Source of the DNA: Clostridium_I sp963725425
GTDB lineage: Bacteria; Bacillota; Clostridia; Clostridiales; Clostridiaceae
Assembly: GCA_963725425.1 (NCBI GenBank)
Contig: CAVRYJ010000044.1
Location: forward strand, 186,001-250,000
Direction: 5' to 3'
Length of the DNA: 64,000 bases
Position numbers and translations under genes: made by a program. The notes below the pieces were generated by a model that saw only the letters and a list, made by a program, of their open reading frames with translations, was not told the DNA's origin and did not search any database. Below are positions 18,569 through 28,084 of this stretch, in pieces (the stretch's first letter is position 1; each line of letters starts with the position of its first letter).

Positions 18569-20197
18569 ATGCAGTCTTCAGATGAAAAAGATCAACGTAT
18601 TAGACAACTAGAAAATCAAAATAGAACACTGCAGGAAAAGGTGTATCTACTAGAACACAATGTTGAAGTCCTCACTCAAGCAGTGTTACATGCAGCAAAA
18701 CAGAGGTTTGGAGCATCAAGTGAGAAAACACCTCAGGTATATGGACAATGTTTCCTTTTCGGTGAACTAATTGATGAAATTACAGATGAAACCGAAAATA
18801 ATGTTATAAATATCAAAGAACATAAGAGACCTGTTAGAAAAAAGGGTGACAGAGAAAAGTTGATTAAAGCACTACCACATGAGGTAGTTGAATGTGTCCT
18901 TAATGCCGAAGAAACTATTTGTAAAATCTGCGGCAGTGAACTTGAGATAATAGGAAAGAAAAAAGTAAGATCTGAAATGGAATATATCCCAGCGAAGCTA
19001 ATAATGAAGGACTACGTCCAATATGTTTATAAATGTGTTGAGTGTGGAAAAAATGATACTAATCCATATGATTCTATAATTTGTGCACCTGTACCAGTGT
19101 CTGTGCTTACGCACTCTTTTGCTTCGCCTTCATGCGTAGCATGGGTAATGTATCAAAAGTATATGATGTCAGTACCACTCTACCGCCAAGAAAAAGACTT
19201 TATAAGAATGGGTGCTGAACTTAAGAGAGACATGATGGCAAACTGGGTAATACGCAGCTCTGAATATTGGTTGAAGCCTCTATATGATAAGATGCACCAG
19301 CAATTGCTAAAATGCAACGTTATCATGAGTGATGAAACAACCTGGCAGGTAAATCACGAAGATGGAAAAAATGCATCTAGCAAGTCTTATATTTGGATAC
19401 ATAGGAATGGTAACTGTGAAGGTCCACCAATAGTTTTATACAAATATACCAGCACTCGTTCTGGGGACCACGCAAAGAAGTTTCTTGAAGGTTTTCATAG
19501 TTATCATGTTTCAGATGCATATGCTGGGTATGAAAAGGTTGAAGGAATTATACGATGTCTTTGTTTCAGCCATCTAAGACGATATTATCTAGACGCCATT
19601 CCATTGGATTCTAGAAAAAAAGAAATTCCAGGATCAGGCGGAGCCATTGGACGAGCTTATTGTGATAAACTCTTCAGACTAGAAAGAAAATGGAAAGAGT
19701 TATTGCCTGAGGAAAGAAAAAAGAAAAGACTTATATATAGTGTCCCTGTATTGGATGCCTTTTTTGCATGGGCAGAAAACACCTTTACTAACCAATACTA
19801 CTTGAAGAAAGCTTTGGGATATACACTAAATCATAAAAAATATTTTACCAATTTTCTGCTTGACGGAAGAATACCTTTATCTAATAATTTATCGGAGATT
19901 GCAGTGAAACCCGTAGCTATCACACGTAAAAACTCACTGTTTTCTGATTCGCCAGAGGGAGCAGAAGCGTCAGCTACTGTATTTAGCATTATAAATACGG
20001 CAACAGCCAATAATTTAGATGCTTATAAATATCTTGAATATCTCTTCCGAAAACTACCCAATAGTAATTTTGCATCAAATACTTCTGTGCTTGATGAATA
20101 TTTGCCATGGGCAGATAAAGTGCAGCTTGAATGTAGAATAAATACAACGGCAACAGAAATAAATAAAAAGGAGGACCCTTGCAGTGAGTCAGCCTAA
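18569..20197 (+). CDS. tnpC: IS66-family transposase TnpC
   Basis: A 542-residue protein; the ATG at 18569 follows AAGGAG and fits better than the longer frame from 18542. It has an N-terminal leucine-zipper-like coiled coil (RQLENQNRTLQEKVYLLE), an IS66 zinc-finger-like cysteine region (CKICG, CVECG), and the DDE core with D in IMSDETTW, D in HVSDAYAGY and E in NNLSEIAVKP, followed by SDSPEGA. Length and motifs are those of intact IS66 transposases. Confidence 0.93.
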   Translation: MQSSDEKDQRIRQLENQNRTLQEKVYLLEHNVEVLTQAVLHAAKQRFGASSEKTPQVYGQCFLFGELIDEITDETENNVINIKEHKRPVRKKGDREKLIKALPHEVVECVLNAEETICKICGSELEIIGKKKVRSEMEYIPAKLIMKDYVQYVYKCVECGKNDTNPYDSIICAPVPVSVLTHSFASPSCVAWVMYQKYMMSVPLYRQEKDFIRMGAELKRDMMANWVIRSSEYWLKPLYDKMHQQLLKCNVIMSDETTWQVNHEDGKNASSKSYIWIHRNGNCEGPPIVLYKYTSTRSGDHAKKFLEGFHSYHVSDAYAGYEKVEGIIRCLCFSHLRRYYLDAIPLDSRKKEIPGSGGAIGRAYCDKLFRLERKWKELLPEERKKKRLIYSVPVLDAFFAWAENTFTNQYYLKKALGYTLNHKKYFTNFLLDGRIPLSNNLSEIAVKPVAITRKNSLFSDSPEGAEASATVFSIINTATANNLDAYKYLEYLFRKLPNSNFASNTSVLDEYLPWADKVQLECRINTTATEINKKEDPCSESA

Positions 20198-20462
20198 TAT
20201 TAACTACATGATGAATATGACAAAGAAGTTTCTCAGCGGAGAAATTGATGGAATATCTTATACTCTTGATTTTCCATATGAGCTAGAACAAAGATATAAA
20301 AAAATGCATCGAGAAGACGATGATTATTGCGAATTAATATACGAGTGTCTTTATGAAGAAGGCATAGCTACGTACAATGAACTATCAGACACTGAGTTTA
20401 AGAAACTTATTCGAAAACAGTATAACTACATAAAGAAAATTGCAAAAGAAGGATTTTATTAA
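20184..20462 (+). CDS. Small acidic passenger protein of the IS66 element
   Basis: A 92-residue protein starting at GTG 20184, overlapping the end of tnpC by 14 bases and preceded by GGAGGA. It is rich in Tyr, Glu and Lys and has no motif I recognise. Position and overlap suggest co-expression with tnpC. The function is unknown. Confidence 0.7.
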   Translation: MSQPNINYMMNMTKKFLSGEIDGISYTLDFPYELEQRYKKMHREDDDYCELIYECLYEEGIATYNELSDTEFKKLIRKQYNYIKKIAKEGFY

Positions 20463-20501
20463 AAAAAGCAGCCTCACAGATTAATGTGGAGCTGCTTTTT
20501 T
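20461..20501. terminator. Bidirectional terminator at the right end of IS66
   Basis: AAAAAAGCAGCCTCACA and TGTGGAGCTGCTTTTTT form a long stem with a short loop and A/T runs on both sides. Confidence 0.85.
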
Positions 20502-20529
20502 AGGTAACGGTATGTGTTCCAGCGCTTAC

Positions 20530-23506
20530 AACTGTTTATGCAGCAGATGGAGATAGTATAACAAGTACTGATATAGGAAAAAACTATAATGGATTTCAAC
20601 TTGATTCAGTTAAAGATGACCCAAATAGTAAATCTACTATTTTGTCATTTACCCATATTAAAACCGGTGCAAAACTGATGTATGTTGAAAATGACGATAC
20701 TCAAAGAGTTTTTGATATCAGCTTTCGTACACCTGTTACAGATAACACTGGAGTAAATCATGTTATCGAACATTCACTTCTTGATGGATCTAAGAATTAT
20801 CCTGTAAAATCTCCATTTAAAGAAATGCTTAAATCATCAGTAGGTTCATTTATCAATGCTATGACAGGTACTAATTACACTACTTTTCCTGTAGCAAGTT
20901 CAAATGAACAAGATCTTAAAAACCTTATGGGAATATATTTAGATGCAGTATTTTATCCAAATGTTATTACTGATCCTAATATATTTAAGCAGGAAGGCTG
21001 GAGGTACGAGCTTCCATCAAAGGATACAGCTCTATCAATGAATGGTGTTGTATACAATGAAATGAAAGGTGATTATTCCAATCCTCAGTGGCTTTTACGT
21101 AATGCAATAAATCAGTCGCTTTTCCCTGATACTTCCTTTAAGTGGGATTCAGGTGGAAATCCAGATACTATTCCTACTCTTACAAGAGAAAAATTGATTT
21201 CAACTTACAAAAAGAATTATACTCCTTCAAACAGCTATATATATTTATACGGTAAGTTAGATATATCTCAGTATCTTAAGTTTATTGATAATAATTATTT
21301 AAGCAAATTTGATAAAGTTAATGTAGATACGTCAATTAAGTATCAAAAACCTTTATCTAATATTCCTGATTTAGTATCTCCTTATCCTGTGTCTCAAGAT
21401 AGTGATACAAAGAAGAAAACGTATCTTTCATTAAACTTTGTTACAAGTAATATAGAAGACAAAGAAACAAATGTAGCATTGAGCTTTTTAAGTTATTTGC
21501 TTATGGGAACTGACAATGCTCCACTTAAAAAAGCACTTAGCAATACTGGTATTGCTGAAAGTGTAAATTCTTCCTTCAGTATGCAGGGTGCTCAGCCAGT
21601 GTTTTCAATTAATGCTGTTAATTCTGATGAAACGTCAAAGGAAGTTTTTCAAAAAACAATTTTAGATACTCTAAATACTATTTCTAAAAATGGATTTGAT
21701 AAAGATTTTCTTAAATCCGCTATGTCATCCTATGATATAAGCAATCGTGCTACAAATCTTTCATCTCCTATATCTGGTGGAAAGGGTATTGTTATGCAAC
21801 AAGATGCACTAGCTACATGGATCTATGATAAAGATCCTACAATGTATTTTGATATGGACAGTGTAATGAAAAAAATCCAGGGATTAGATATGAATAAATA
21901 TTTTCAGGATTTGATTAATAAGAGCTTCCTTTCAAATAACTATCATTCACTGGTTATACTAAAACCTGACCCAGGGCTTGAAAGTAGAAATGCTGAGAGT
22001 ACGGCTAAAAAATTAGCAGATTATAAAAATCAGATTGGCGATACTGGTACTGCTTCACTTTTAAAAGGTACGGAAGATTTTAATGCATGGCAGAAAAGTG
22101 GAGATTCCAATGAAGCACTTGCAACTTTACCTAAGCTTTCTCTTAAAGATATTAAACCGGAACTCCCAGATTTAAACTACAAGGTTGAAAATCAGTCAGG
22201 CATAAAGGTGCTTACACATAATGTGGATTTGAATGGACTCTCAAATATAAATTTTTACTTTGATACATCTGGGGTTACTCAGGACAAATTATATTATTTG
22301 AAATTACTTTCATCTCTAATGGGAAATGTAAATACTAAAACACATACGTCTACAGAACTTTCAAATGAAATGTCACAGTATATTGGTAATCCTATTAGTT
22401 TTAGTGCTTCAGGAGTAGCAAATAGTAAAAATCTTGATGACTACAGCCCTAAAATTACTGCATCACTTTTAGCACCTGATGAAAATATATCAAAGACTTT
22501 TGATATATTTAATGAAATTATAAACAGCAGTGAGTTTAATGACAAACAAAAAATAAAACAAATTATTGAACAGGATAAATCAGCTCTTCAGATGGTTTTA
22601 ACATCAGGAGCAGGAAATGATGCGATTATGAGAATGAACTCATATATGAATGAAACCGGAAAATATAATGAGGAACTTACAGGATTTTCATACTATAAAT
22701 TTCTACAGGATTTGGACAGTAATTTTGATCAAGAGTGGGATAGTATTTCTAAAAATCTTAAAGATACATCTGCCCTTGCATTTAATAAAAATAATCTTGT
22801 AGTAAGCTATAGTGGAAATGAAACTTCTGCTGAGACATTTAAAAGTGAGCTAAATCGTATAAGTCCTCTAATTAATTCACAGATATTGCCACAACAAAAA
22901 TATACGTTTGCTCAGCCTAATAAAAATACCGCTTTTTCTTCAACAGCAAAAGTGCAGACAATATTGCAAGCAGGAGATTTAAAAAAGGCAGGATATACTT
23001 ACAGCGGAAAAATGATGGTATTGCAGAATGTATTAGATAATGGATATTTGTGGAATAAAGTAAGAACAACTGGTGGAGCTTATGGAGTGGAATCTGAATT
23101 TTCATCTGATGGTAGGGTTATACTTATTTCAGAGAGAGATCCCAATCTTAAAGAAACTCTAGATGCTTTTAAAGGTACAGTAGATTACCTTAAAAACTTC
23201 CAAGCAACAGATGATGAAATGAACAATTATATTATAGGTGCTATTAAACCGTATGTTAATTTAAAAGCCCAGGGACCTCTTGTACAATGTGAGCTTTGTG
23301 ATTCTATGTATCTGACAAATACTTCGTCTACTGAGCTGTTGGATGCTGAAAATCAGGCACTTTCAACTACACCACAAGATATAAGAAATTATGGAGACAT
23401 GCTAGATAAGATTTTAAAACAAAATATATATTTTGTAGAAGGATCTAAAGATAAAATCCAACAAAATAGTCAGTTGTTTAATGAAATTGTAGATACAGAG
23501 AAGTAA
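20530..23506 (+). pseudogene. M16C (PreP/insulinase-type) zinc metalloprotease, body separated from its signal peptide by IS66
   Basis: The frame joins exactly across the flanking repeat (...GQTV then YAADGDS...), so the original protein was about 1020 residues and secreted. The inverted zinc motif HxxEH is HVIEH (codons from 20759), with the downstream Glu in VVYNEMKGDYSNP. DGSKNYPVKSPF marks the M16C branch, which degrades peptides in a closed chamber. The C-terminal inactive half is present. Nothing else is broken. After insertion an internal start (for example TTG at 20642) would give a cytoplasmic form missing its first residues. A recurrent 3' element abuts the stop codon. Confidence 0.88.
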
Positions 23507-23507
23507 G

Positions 23508-23660
23508 ACCACCCGGTGGTCATGAACAAAGCAATAGAAGCAAAGAAGGAGAATCGCTAAAGATGTTGAACAAAGACCCCCGAGGGTCATGAACAAAGTG
23601 TGAACAAAAAAATATAAGCAAAGAAGAGAGAATCGTCAGACGTGGTGGTTCTCTTTTTTC
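23508..23660 (+). repeat. Two tandem copies of the recurrent 3' element ending in a terminator
   Basis: A GC hairpin (ACCACCCGGTGGT) followed by CATGAACAAAGC and a broken terminator arm (GGAGAATCGCTAAAG) make copy one. GACCCCCGAGGGTC, CATGAACAAAGTGTGAAC and the complete hairpin GAGAATCGTCAGACG/GGTGGTTCTC with TTTTTT make copy two, which serves as terminator. Confidence 0.65.
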
Positions 23661-24918
23661 GTTAAATAATGATTTATCGAACAGAATTATGTTAATTGAA
23701 ATACAGTTTCGAATGAAGATAAATAAAAGTCTACAGAGTGTAGCCTAAAATGTAATGTTCTGATAAAATAAGTATAATGATATGAATATAATATTAGTGA
23801 ATTGTTAAAGGTAATAGTGAGGGAGTTATACTTTGCTTAAGACAAAAGGAAAACAAAATGTAAAAACAGCAGCGAAGGTAGTATCAGAAGATGATAACTT
23901 CATAATGTCTCCTAAACTTGATTTTGTGTTTAAGTATATATTTGGAAATGAAAAAAATAAAGACCTGATAATAGCACTACTAAGTGCCGTACTTGGAAAG
24001 CAAACTCGCTTTGTTCGTAAGGCCCCACTGAGGGTGCTTAAGAATTAGTAAATTACGATAAAGTTAACTACACAATTATAGAACTACAAGGAAGTGGATA
24101 AATTTTGGCGAAGAAACATGACTTTGATGCAGCTTGGAAATCAATTTTGGAGGCATTTGAAGTAGAAATAGTAGAATTACTTTTTCCAGAGATATTTAAT
24201 AAAATAGCTTGGAATCTTGGAACAGAATCATTAGATAAAGAGTTACAAGAAATACAAAAGGACATATTTGATAAAGATAGCAGCGAAAAAGTAATATCAG
24301 ATAAAATAATAAAAGTTAGGTTAAAAGATAACGGAAGTAAGATTTTATTCATTCATGTAGAAGTACAAAGCTATGGCAGTGGACAGGAAATTTTTGGAGA
24401 AAGAATGTTCAGATACTTTTATAGGATATGGGATAAATTCAGGTATAAATATCAAGATAAATCAGAGATAGTGGCTGCAGCAATATATACGTATAAAGGT
24501 GACCGTGGAAAAGATAAGAGCTATGTATATAAATTACCTGATATAGAAAATGATATACTAACATATAATTTTAAAACTGTTGATGTGGAAAAGATAAATC
24601 TTGAAAAAATAAATAATGAAAATCCGTTGAAATTAGTTTTCAAAATGGCAAAAAATCTATTAGTGACTGGTACAAGTAACGAAGACATATATGATGCAAA
24701 GATAAGATTAGCTGAAGAACTAGTAAATTACGATAAAGTTAAAAATAATGATCAAATTAAAGCGTTAGTAGATTTTTTAGAATACTTGTTTTTAATCGAA
24801 AATCCAGAGTTAGAGAAGATGTATGAGGCGTATAAAAATACAAATGGGGGTGTATTGAAAATGAGTATAGATGAAATCAGAAAGTTACACTATAAAGAAG
24901 AGGGACGGGAAGAGGGAC
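23572..24918. repeat. Direct repeat copy 1 of a 1.35-kb Rpn cassette (partner 27552-28898)
   Basis: The two segments run in parallel at a constant offset of 3980 bases with near identity up to about 24350 and lower but clear identity to the GREEGRE-coding part. The unit covers 3' element, promoter region, truncated Rpn gene and the second Rpn-type gene. Confidence 0.85.
23833..24048 (+). pseudogene. Rpn-family N-terminal fragment
   Basis: TTG start at 23833 with GAGGGAG before it, as in the intact relative at 30822. Residues 1-55 (NFIMSPKLDFVFKYIFGNEKN) match the N-terminus of Rpn-type PD-(D/E)XK proteins. The frame then enters a REP-like sequence (AGCAAACTCGCTTTGTTCG) and ends at residue 71, long before the catalytic Glu-x-Gln region. 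It is a truncated remnant. Confidence 0.75.
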
Positions 24919-25043
24919 GGGAAGAAGTAATAAAACAATTAATATTGAAACAATATAAAAAAGGACTTTCTATAGAATATATCGCCGAGATAAATGAACT
25001 AGACGTAGAATATATAAGAGGCATTGTAAACCCCCGGGGGTAA
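24105..25043 (+). CDS. Rpn-like PD-(D/E)XK nuclease family (transposase-associated) protein
   Basis: A 312-residue protein starting at TTG 24105. It belongs to the branch that starts with AWKSILEAFEVEIVELLFPEI and continues with LDKELQEI, SDKIIKVRLKD and ILFIHVEVQSYG (the E-x-Q of the PD-(D/E)XK fold), FGERMFRYFYRIWD and VVAAAIYTY-like strands. Such proteins are linked to RecA-independent recombination in E. coli (RpnA-E), and are usually annotated as transposases. The C-terminal tail holds two GREEGRE units, then a sequence different from the sister at 28085. The coding end runs into a 3' element (AACCCCCGGGGG) at the stop. Confidence 0.75.
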   Translation: MAKKHDFDAAWKSILEAFEVEIVELLFPEIFNKIAWNLGTESLDKELQEIQKDIFDKDSSEKVISDKIIKVRLKDNGSKILFIHVEVQSYGSGQEIFGERMFRYFYRIWDKFRYKYQDKSEIVAAAIYTYKGDRGKDKSYVYKLPDIENDILTYNFKTVDVEKINLEKINNENPLKLVFKMAKNLLVTGTSNEDIYDAKIRLAEELVNYDKVKNNDQIKALVDFLEYLFLIENPELEKMYEAYKNTNGGVLKMSIDEIRKLHYKEEGREEGREEVIKQLILKQYKKGLSIEYIAEINELDVEYIRGIVNPRG

Positions 25044-25077
25044 TGAACAAAGTATGAACAAACAAATAGTAGCAAAA

Positions 25078-25108
25078 AAAGAATCGTCAGATGTGACGAT
25101 TCTTTTTT
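25078..25108 (+). terminator. Terminator of the recurrent GAATCGTCAG type
   Basis: AAAGAATCGTCA and TGACGATTCTTT form a perfect stem with a GATG loop and TTTT tail. Confidence 0.85.
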
Positions 25109-25195
25109 ATTTCTGAAAATAAACACCCTATGGAATAAAATTAATAGTAATAGTCAATAATCTAGCTAAGAATTATTATGGACGGTGAAAAATAT

Positions 25196-25777
25196 ATGTC
25201 GGTAAAAGCTAAAACATGGTATCCTGACACTTCTTATCATATAACTGCAAGAGGAAATAGAAGAAATGATATATTTAAAGATGAGGAAGATTTCCAAATA
25301 TATCTTACATTAATGGAAAATGCACTAGATTATTATGAAAATAAGTTCAATATAGTTTGTTACTGCCTTATGGATAATCACGTTCACCTAATGATCCAAA
25401 CAAAAGACATGCATTATAAATATTTTATCACAAGAGTTAATAGTATCTATGCAAAGTTTTTTAATCACAAATACAATTATATAGGACACTTATACCAAGA
25501 TAGATACTTTTCAGAAATCATAGAAACCGATAGCCAATCACTTGAGACTAGTAGGTATATTCACCTTAATCCAATGCGCGCAAACATGGTAACAAAACCA
25601 GAGGCGTATAAATGGAGCAGTTACTCTATGTATATTGGTAGTACTAAAGAGAAGCTAATAAATAGTAAAAGCATATTGAGTTATTTTAAAAATAGGCAAG
25701 ATTATAAGACATTTGTTGAACAAGGAATAAATCATAAGTATGATAAGGAGATGGGGGAAGTTGGCATCCGTAGTTAA
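25196..25777 (+). CDS. REP-associated tyrosine transposase (RAYT, Y1/HUH family)
   Basis: About 193 residues from ATG 25196 (an ATG at 25178 in the same frame lacks a ribosome site). Motifs in order: WYPDTSYHITARGNRR, the HUH motif NHVHLMI, YQDRYFSEI, and YIHLNPMRANMV..W.SSY, which are the RAYT hallmarks. RAYTs cut and join short palindromic REP hairpins as single strands. REP-like hairpin elements do occur in this window (35411, 37020, 37569). The gene overlaps the start of a comM relic by 17 bases, which suggests the pair once formed an operon. Confidence 0.88.
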   Translation: MSVKAKTWYPDTSYHITARGNRRNDIFKDEEDFQIYLTLMENALDYYENKFNIVCYCLMDNHVHLMIQTKDMHYKYFITRVNSIYAKFFNHKYNYIGHLYQDRYFSEIIETDSQSLETSRYIHLNPMRANMVTKPEAYKWSSYSMYIGSTKEKLINSKSILSYFKNRQDYKTFVEQGINHKYDKEMGEVGIRS

Positions 25778-26070
25778 TTCATTTGCAATAACAGGAATAG
25801 ACGGATATGTGGTAACAATAGAAACGGATACTATTTTTGGAAAGCCTTCCTTTGCTATAGTAGGATTAGGTGATGCTGCTATTAGGGAAGCTACTCAACG
25901 AATAGAATCAGCTATAATTAATTCTAAATTTGAATTCCCTTAAATGAAAATATTGATAAACCTTGCACCTAGTAATATAAAGAAAAGTGGCACACATTTT
26001 GATTTACCTATGGCTATAGGACTGCTATTGTAATCAAAACAGCTCGTCATAGATTCATTCGGGTTAATTA
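25761..26070 (+). pseudogene. comM: comM 5' fragment (Mg-chelatase-like N-terminus), decayed
   Basis: The start TTG at 25761 after GGGGGAAG gives SVVNSFAITGIDGYVVTIE, FGKPSFAIVGLGDAAI and REATQRIESAI, the standard N-terminus of ComM/YifB. The frame meets TAA at 25941-25943, but homology goes on (ILINLAPSNIKKSGTHFDLPMAIGLLL) to a second TAA near 26031, and is then lost just before the IS3 end. The Walker A region is absent. A comM 3' end is at the start of the window. This is either a partial duplicate or one half of a rearranged gene. Confidence 0.85.
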
Positions 26071-26193
26071 GGTAGCAAACTCGCTTCGCTCGTAATAAAA
26101 TGTACCCTATAGAGTAGACATGTAAAAAAGCCTACTCTGTAGGATATTTTTATTTGTAGTATAATAAAAGGTAAAGGGTTAGAGGTGGAGAAA

Positions 26194-26598
26194 ATGAGTA
26201 CTAAAGATTTCACAGAAAAAGAAATAGAGATGTTATCAAAAAACAAATATGTACGAAAAGTTAGTGATAGAGTGATAACTTATACTGATGAATTTAAACG
26301 TGTTTTTGTACTAGCGATTGAAAGTGGCAAATTTCCAATAGAAATCTTTGAAAACCATAATTTTGATATAGATGTTCTTGGAAAGAACCGTATTAATTCT
26401 GCTAGTAAAAGATGGCGTGTATTATATAGAGATAAAGGAATATGTGGACTATCTGATTTAAGAAAAATACGTTCAGGGCGACCCAAAAATAAAAAGCAGA
26501 CAGTAGAACGTCTTAAGGCAGAAATAAATCTATTGAAAGCAGAAAATGAAATGCTAAAAAAAATCAATTTGCTAGAAAGAGGGTCGGTAAAAAAATAA
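26194..26598 (+). CDS. IS3-family OrfA (helix-turn-helix)
   Basis: About 134 residues from ATG 26194, six bases after GAGGTGG. It has two DNA-binding helical segments and a C-terminal leucine-zipper-like coiled coil (ERLKAEINLLKAENEML). Its end overlaps an A7 run at 26588-26594 in the right phase for a programmed -1 shift into OrfB, the standard IS3 way to make the fused transposase. Confidence 0.87.
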   Translation: MSTKDFTEKEIEMLSKNKYVRKVSDRVITYTDEFKRVFVLAIESGKFPIEIFENHNFDIDVLGKNRINSASKRWRVLYRDKGICGLSDLRKIRSGRPKNKKQTVERLKAEINLLKAENEMLKKINLLERGSVKK

Positions 26599-27514
26599 TA
26601 TTATTTTCAAGAGAAAAATTTAGTATCATTAATTCAGTAATTCGAAAATATAATTTAAAAAATATGCTTAGTTACTTATGTAAAATAGCTGGTGTGTCCA
26701 AATCAGGCTATTACAACTACTTGTCGTCTAATTCACAGACCGTAAGAAAACAACGTGATACTCAGGATGAGGCAGTTAGAGATAATATCCTAAATGCGTA
26801 TAACTTTAAACACCATAAAAAAGGAGCTAGACAAATAAAAATGACTTTAAAAAATACATATGGCATTGTATACAATTTGAAACGCATTAGAAGAATAATG
26901 AAAAAATATGGAATTGTGTGTCCTTTTAGAAAAGCTAATCCTTATAGACGAATGATGAAAGCTAATAAAGAAGATGCTATTTTACCAAATCTACTAAATA
27001 GAAATTTCAAGCAAAATATACCCGGTAAAGTGCTGCTCACAGACATAACTTACTTGCTATATGGACGTAGCAAGAAGGCATATTTATCAACAATTAAGGA
27101 TAGCTCTACAAATGAAATATTGGCTTACAATGTATCTGATAGTTTGAAGCTAAAATTAGCCACAGATACTATCCGCAAATTAAAAAAGAATAGAAAAATT
27201 AAATTAACCGAGGATGCATATATTCACTCAGATCAAGGAGTACATTATACAAGTGTGATTTTCCAAAACTTAGTTAAAAAATATGGATTAGGGCAGTCCA
27301 TGTCAAGACGTGGAAACTGTTGGGATAATGCTCCACAGGAATCTTTTTTGGACACTTTAAAGATGAAGTAGATATAAAATCATGTAAAACTTTGGATAGA
27401 TTAACAGAAGTAATTAAAGAATATATGACTTATTATAATAAATACAGATGTCAGTGGAACTTAGAAAAGATGACTCCTGTTCAATACAGAAATCACCTTC
27501 TTAATGCTTCATAG
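26589..27514 (+). pseudogene. IS3-family OrfB transposase (DDE), one frameshift near the C-terminus
   Basis: In the -1 frame relative to OrfA, the protein shows the IS150-type HTH_21 region, D in LLTDITYL, D in YIHSDQGVHYTS and SMSRRGNCWDNAPQESF before the catalytic Glu. The frame then stops at 27371. Adding one T to the T6 run at 27344-27349 restores ESFFGHFKDEVDIKS and the normal end (CQWNLEKMTPVQYRNHL) to 27514. It is either a sequencing slip or inactivation. Confidence 0.82.
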
Positions 27515-27604
27515 CTTTTTTTAATTGTCCTTGACAAAGGGTACACTTTATAAAGACCCCCGAGGGTCATGAACAAAGTGTGAACAAAAAAATATAAGCA
27601 TAAA

Positions 27605-27640
27605 AGAGAGAATCGCCAGACGTGGTGGTTCTCTTTTTTC
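27605..27640 (+). terminator. Terminator of the recurrent GAGAATCGCCAG type (in repeat copy 2)
   Basis: GAGAGAATCGCCAGACG and TGGTGGTTCTC form an imperfect stem followed by TTTTTT. Confidence 0.65.
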
Positions 27641-27812
27641 GTTAAATAATGATTTATCGAACAGAATTATGTTAATTGAAATACAGTTTCGAATGAAGAT
27701 AAATAAAAGTCTACAGAGTGTAGCCTAAAATGTAATGTTCTGATAAAATAAGTATAATGATATGAATATAATATTAGTGAATTGTTAAAGGTAATAGTGA
27801 GGGAGTTATACT

Positions 27813-28028
27813 TTGCTTAAGACAAAAGGAAAACAAAATGTAAAAACAGCAGCGAAGGTAGTATCAGAAGATGATAACTTCATAATGTCTCCTAAATTTG
27901 ATTTTGTGTTTAAGTATATATTTGGAAATGAAAAAAATAAAGACCTGATAATAGCACTACTAAGTGCCGTACTTGGAAAGCAAACTCGCTTTGTTCGTAA
28001 GGCCCCACTGAGGGTGCTGAAGAATTAG
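27813..28028 (+). pseudogene. Rpn-family N-terminal fragment, second copy
   Basis: Nearly identical to the fragment at 23833 (71 residues, one Leu/Phe change), truncated at the same REP-like sequence. Both copies therefore descend from an already truncated ancestor. Confidence 0.75.
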
Positions 28029-28084
28029 TAAATTACGATAAAGTTAACTAGACAATTATAGAACTACAAGGAAGTGGATAAATT

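Larger units (their letters stand above)
17705..20529 (+). mobile_element. IS66-family insertion sequence with target duplication
   Basis: The left end GTAAGCGATGGAACAAACAC and the right end (reverse complement GTAAGCGCTGGAACACATAC) are matching inverted repeats starting with the IS66-type GTAAGC. The 9 bases AACTGTTTA flank both sides (17696-17704 and 20530-20538), consistent with the 8-bp duplication of IS66 elements plus one chance base. The order tnpA, tnpB, tnpC and a small passenger gene is complete, but tnpB is broken. Confidence 0.93.
26101..27545 (+). mobile_element. IS3-family insertion sequence (IS150-like)
   Basis: Inverted ends TGTACCCTATAGAGTAGACA (left) and, in reverse complement, TGTACCCTTTGTCAAGGACA (right) bound 1445 bp with an OrfA/OrfB pair. 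No clear target duplication is seen. It separates the comM relic from the second Rpn cassette. Confidence 0.9.
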
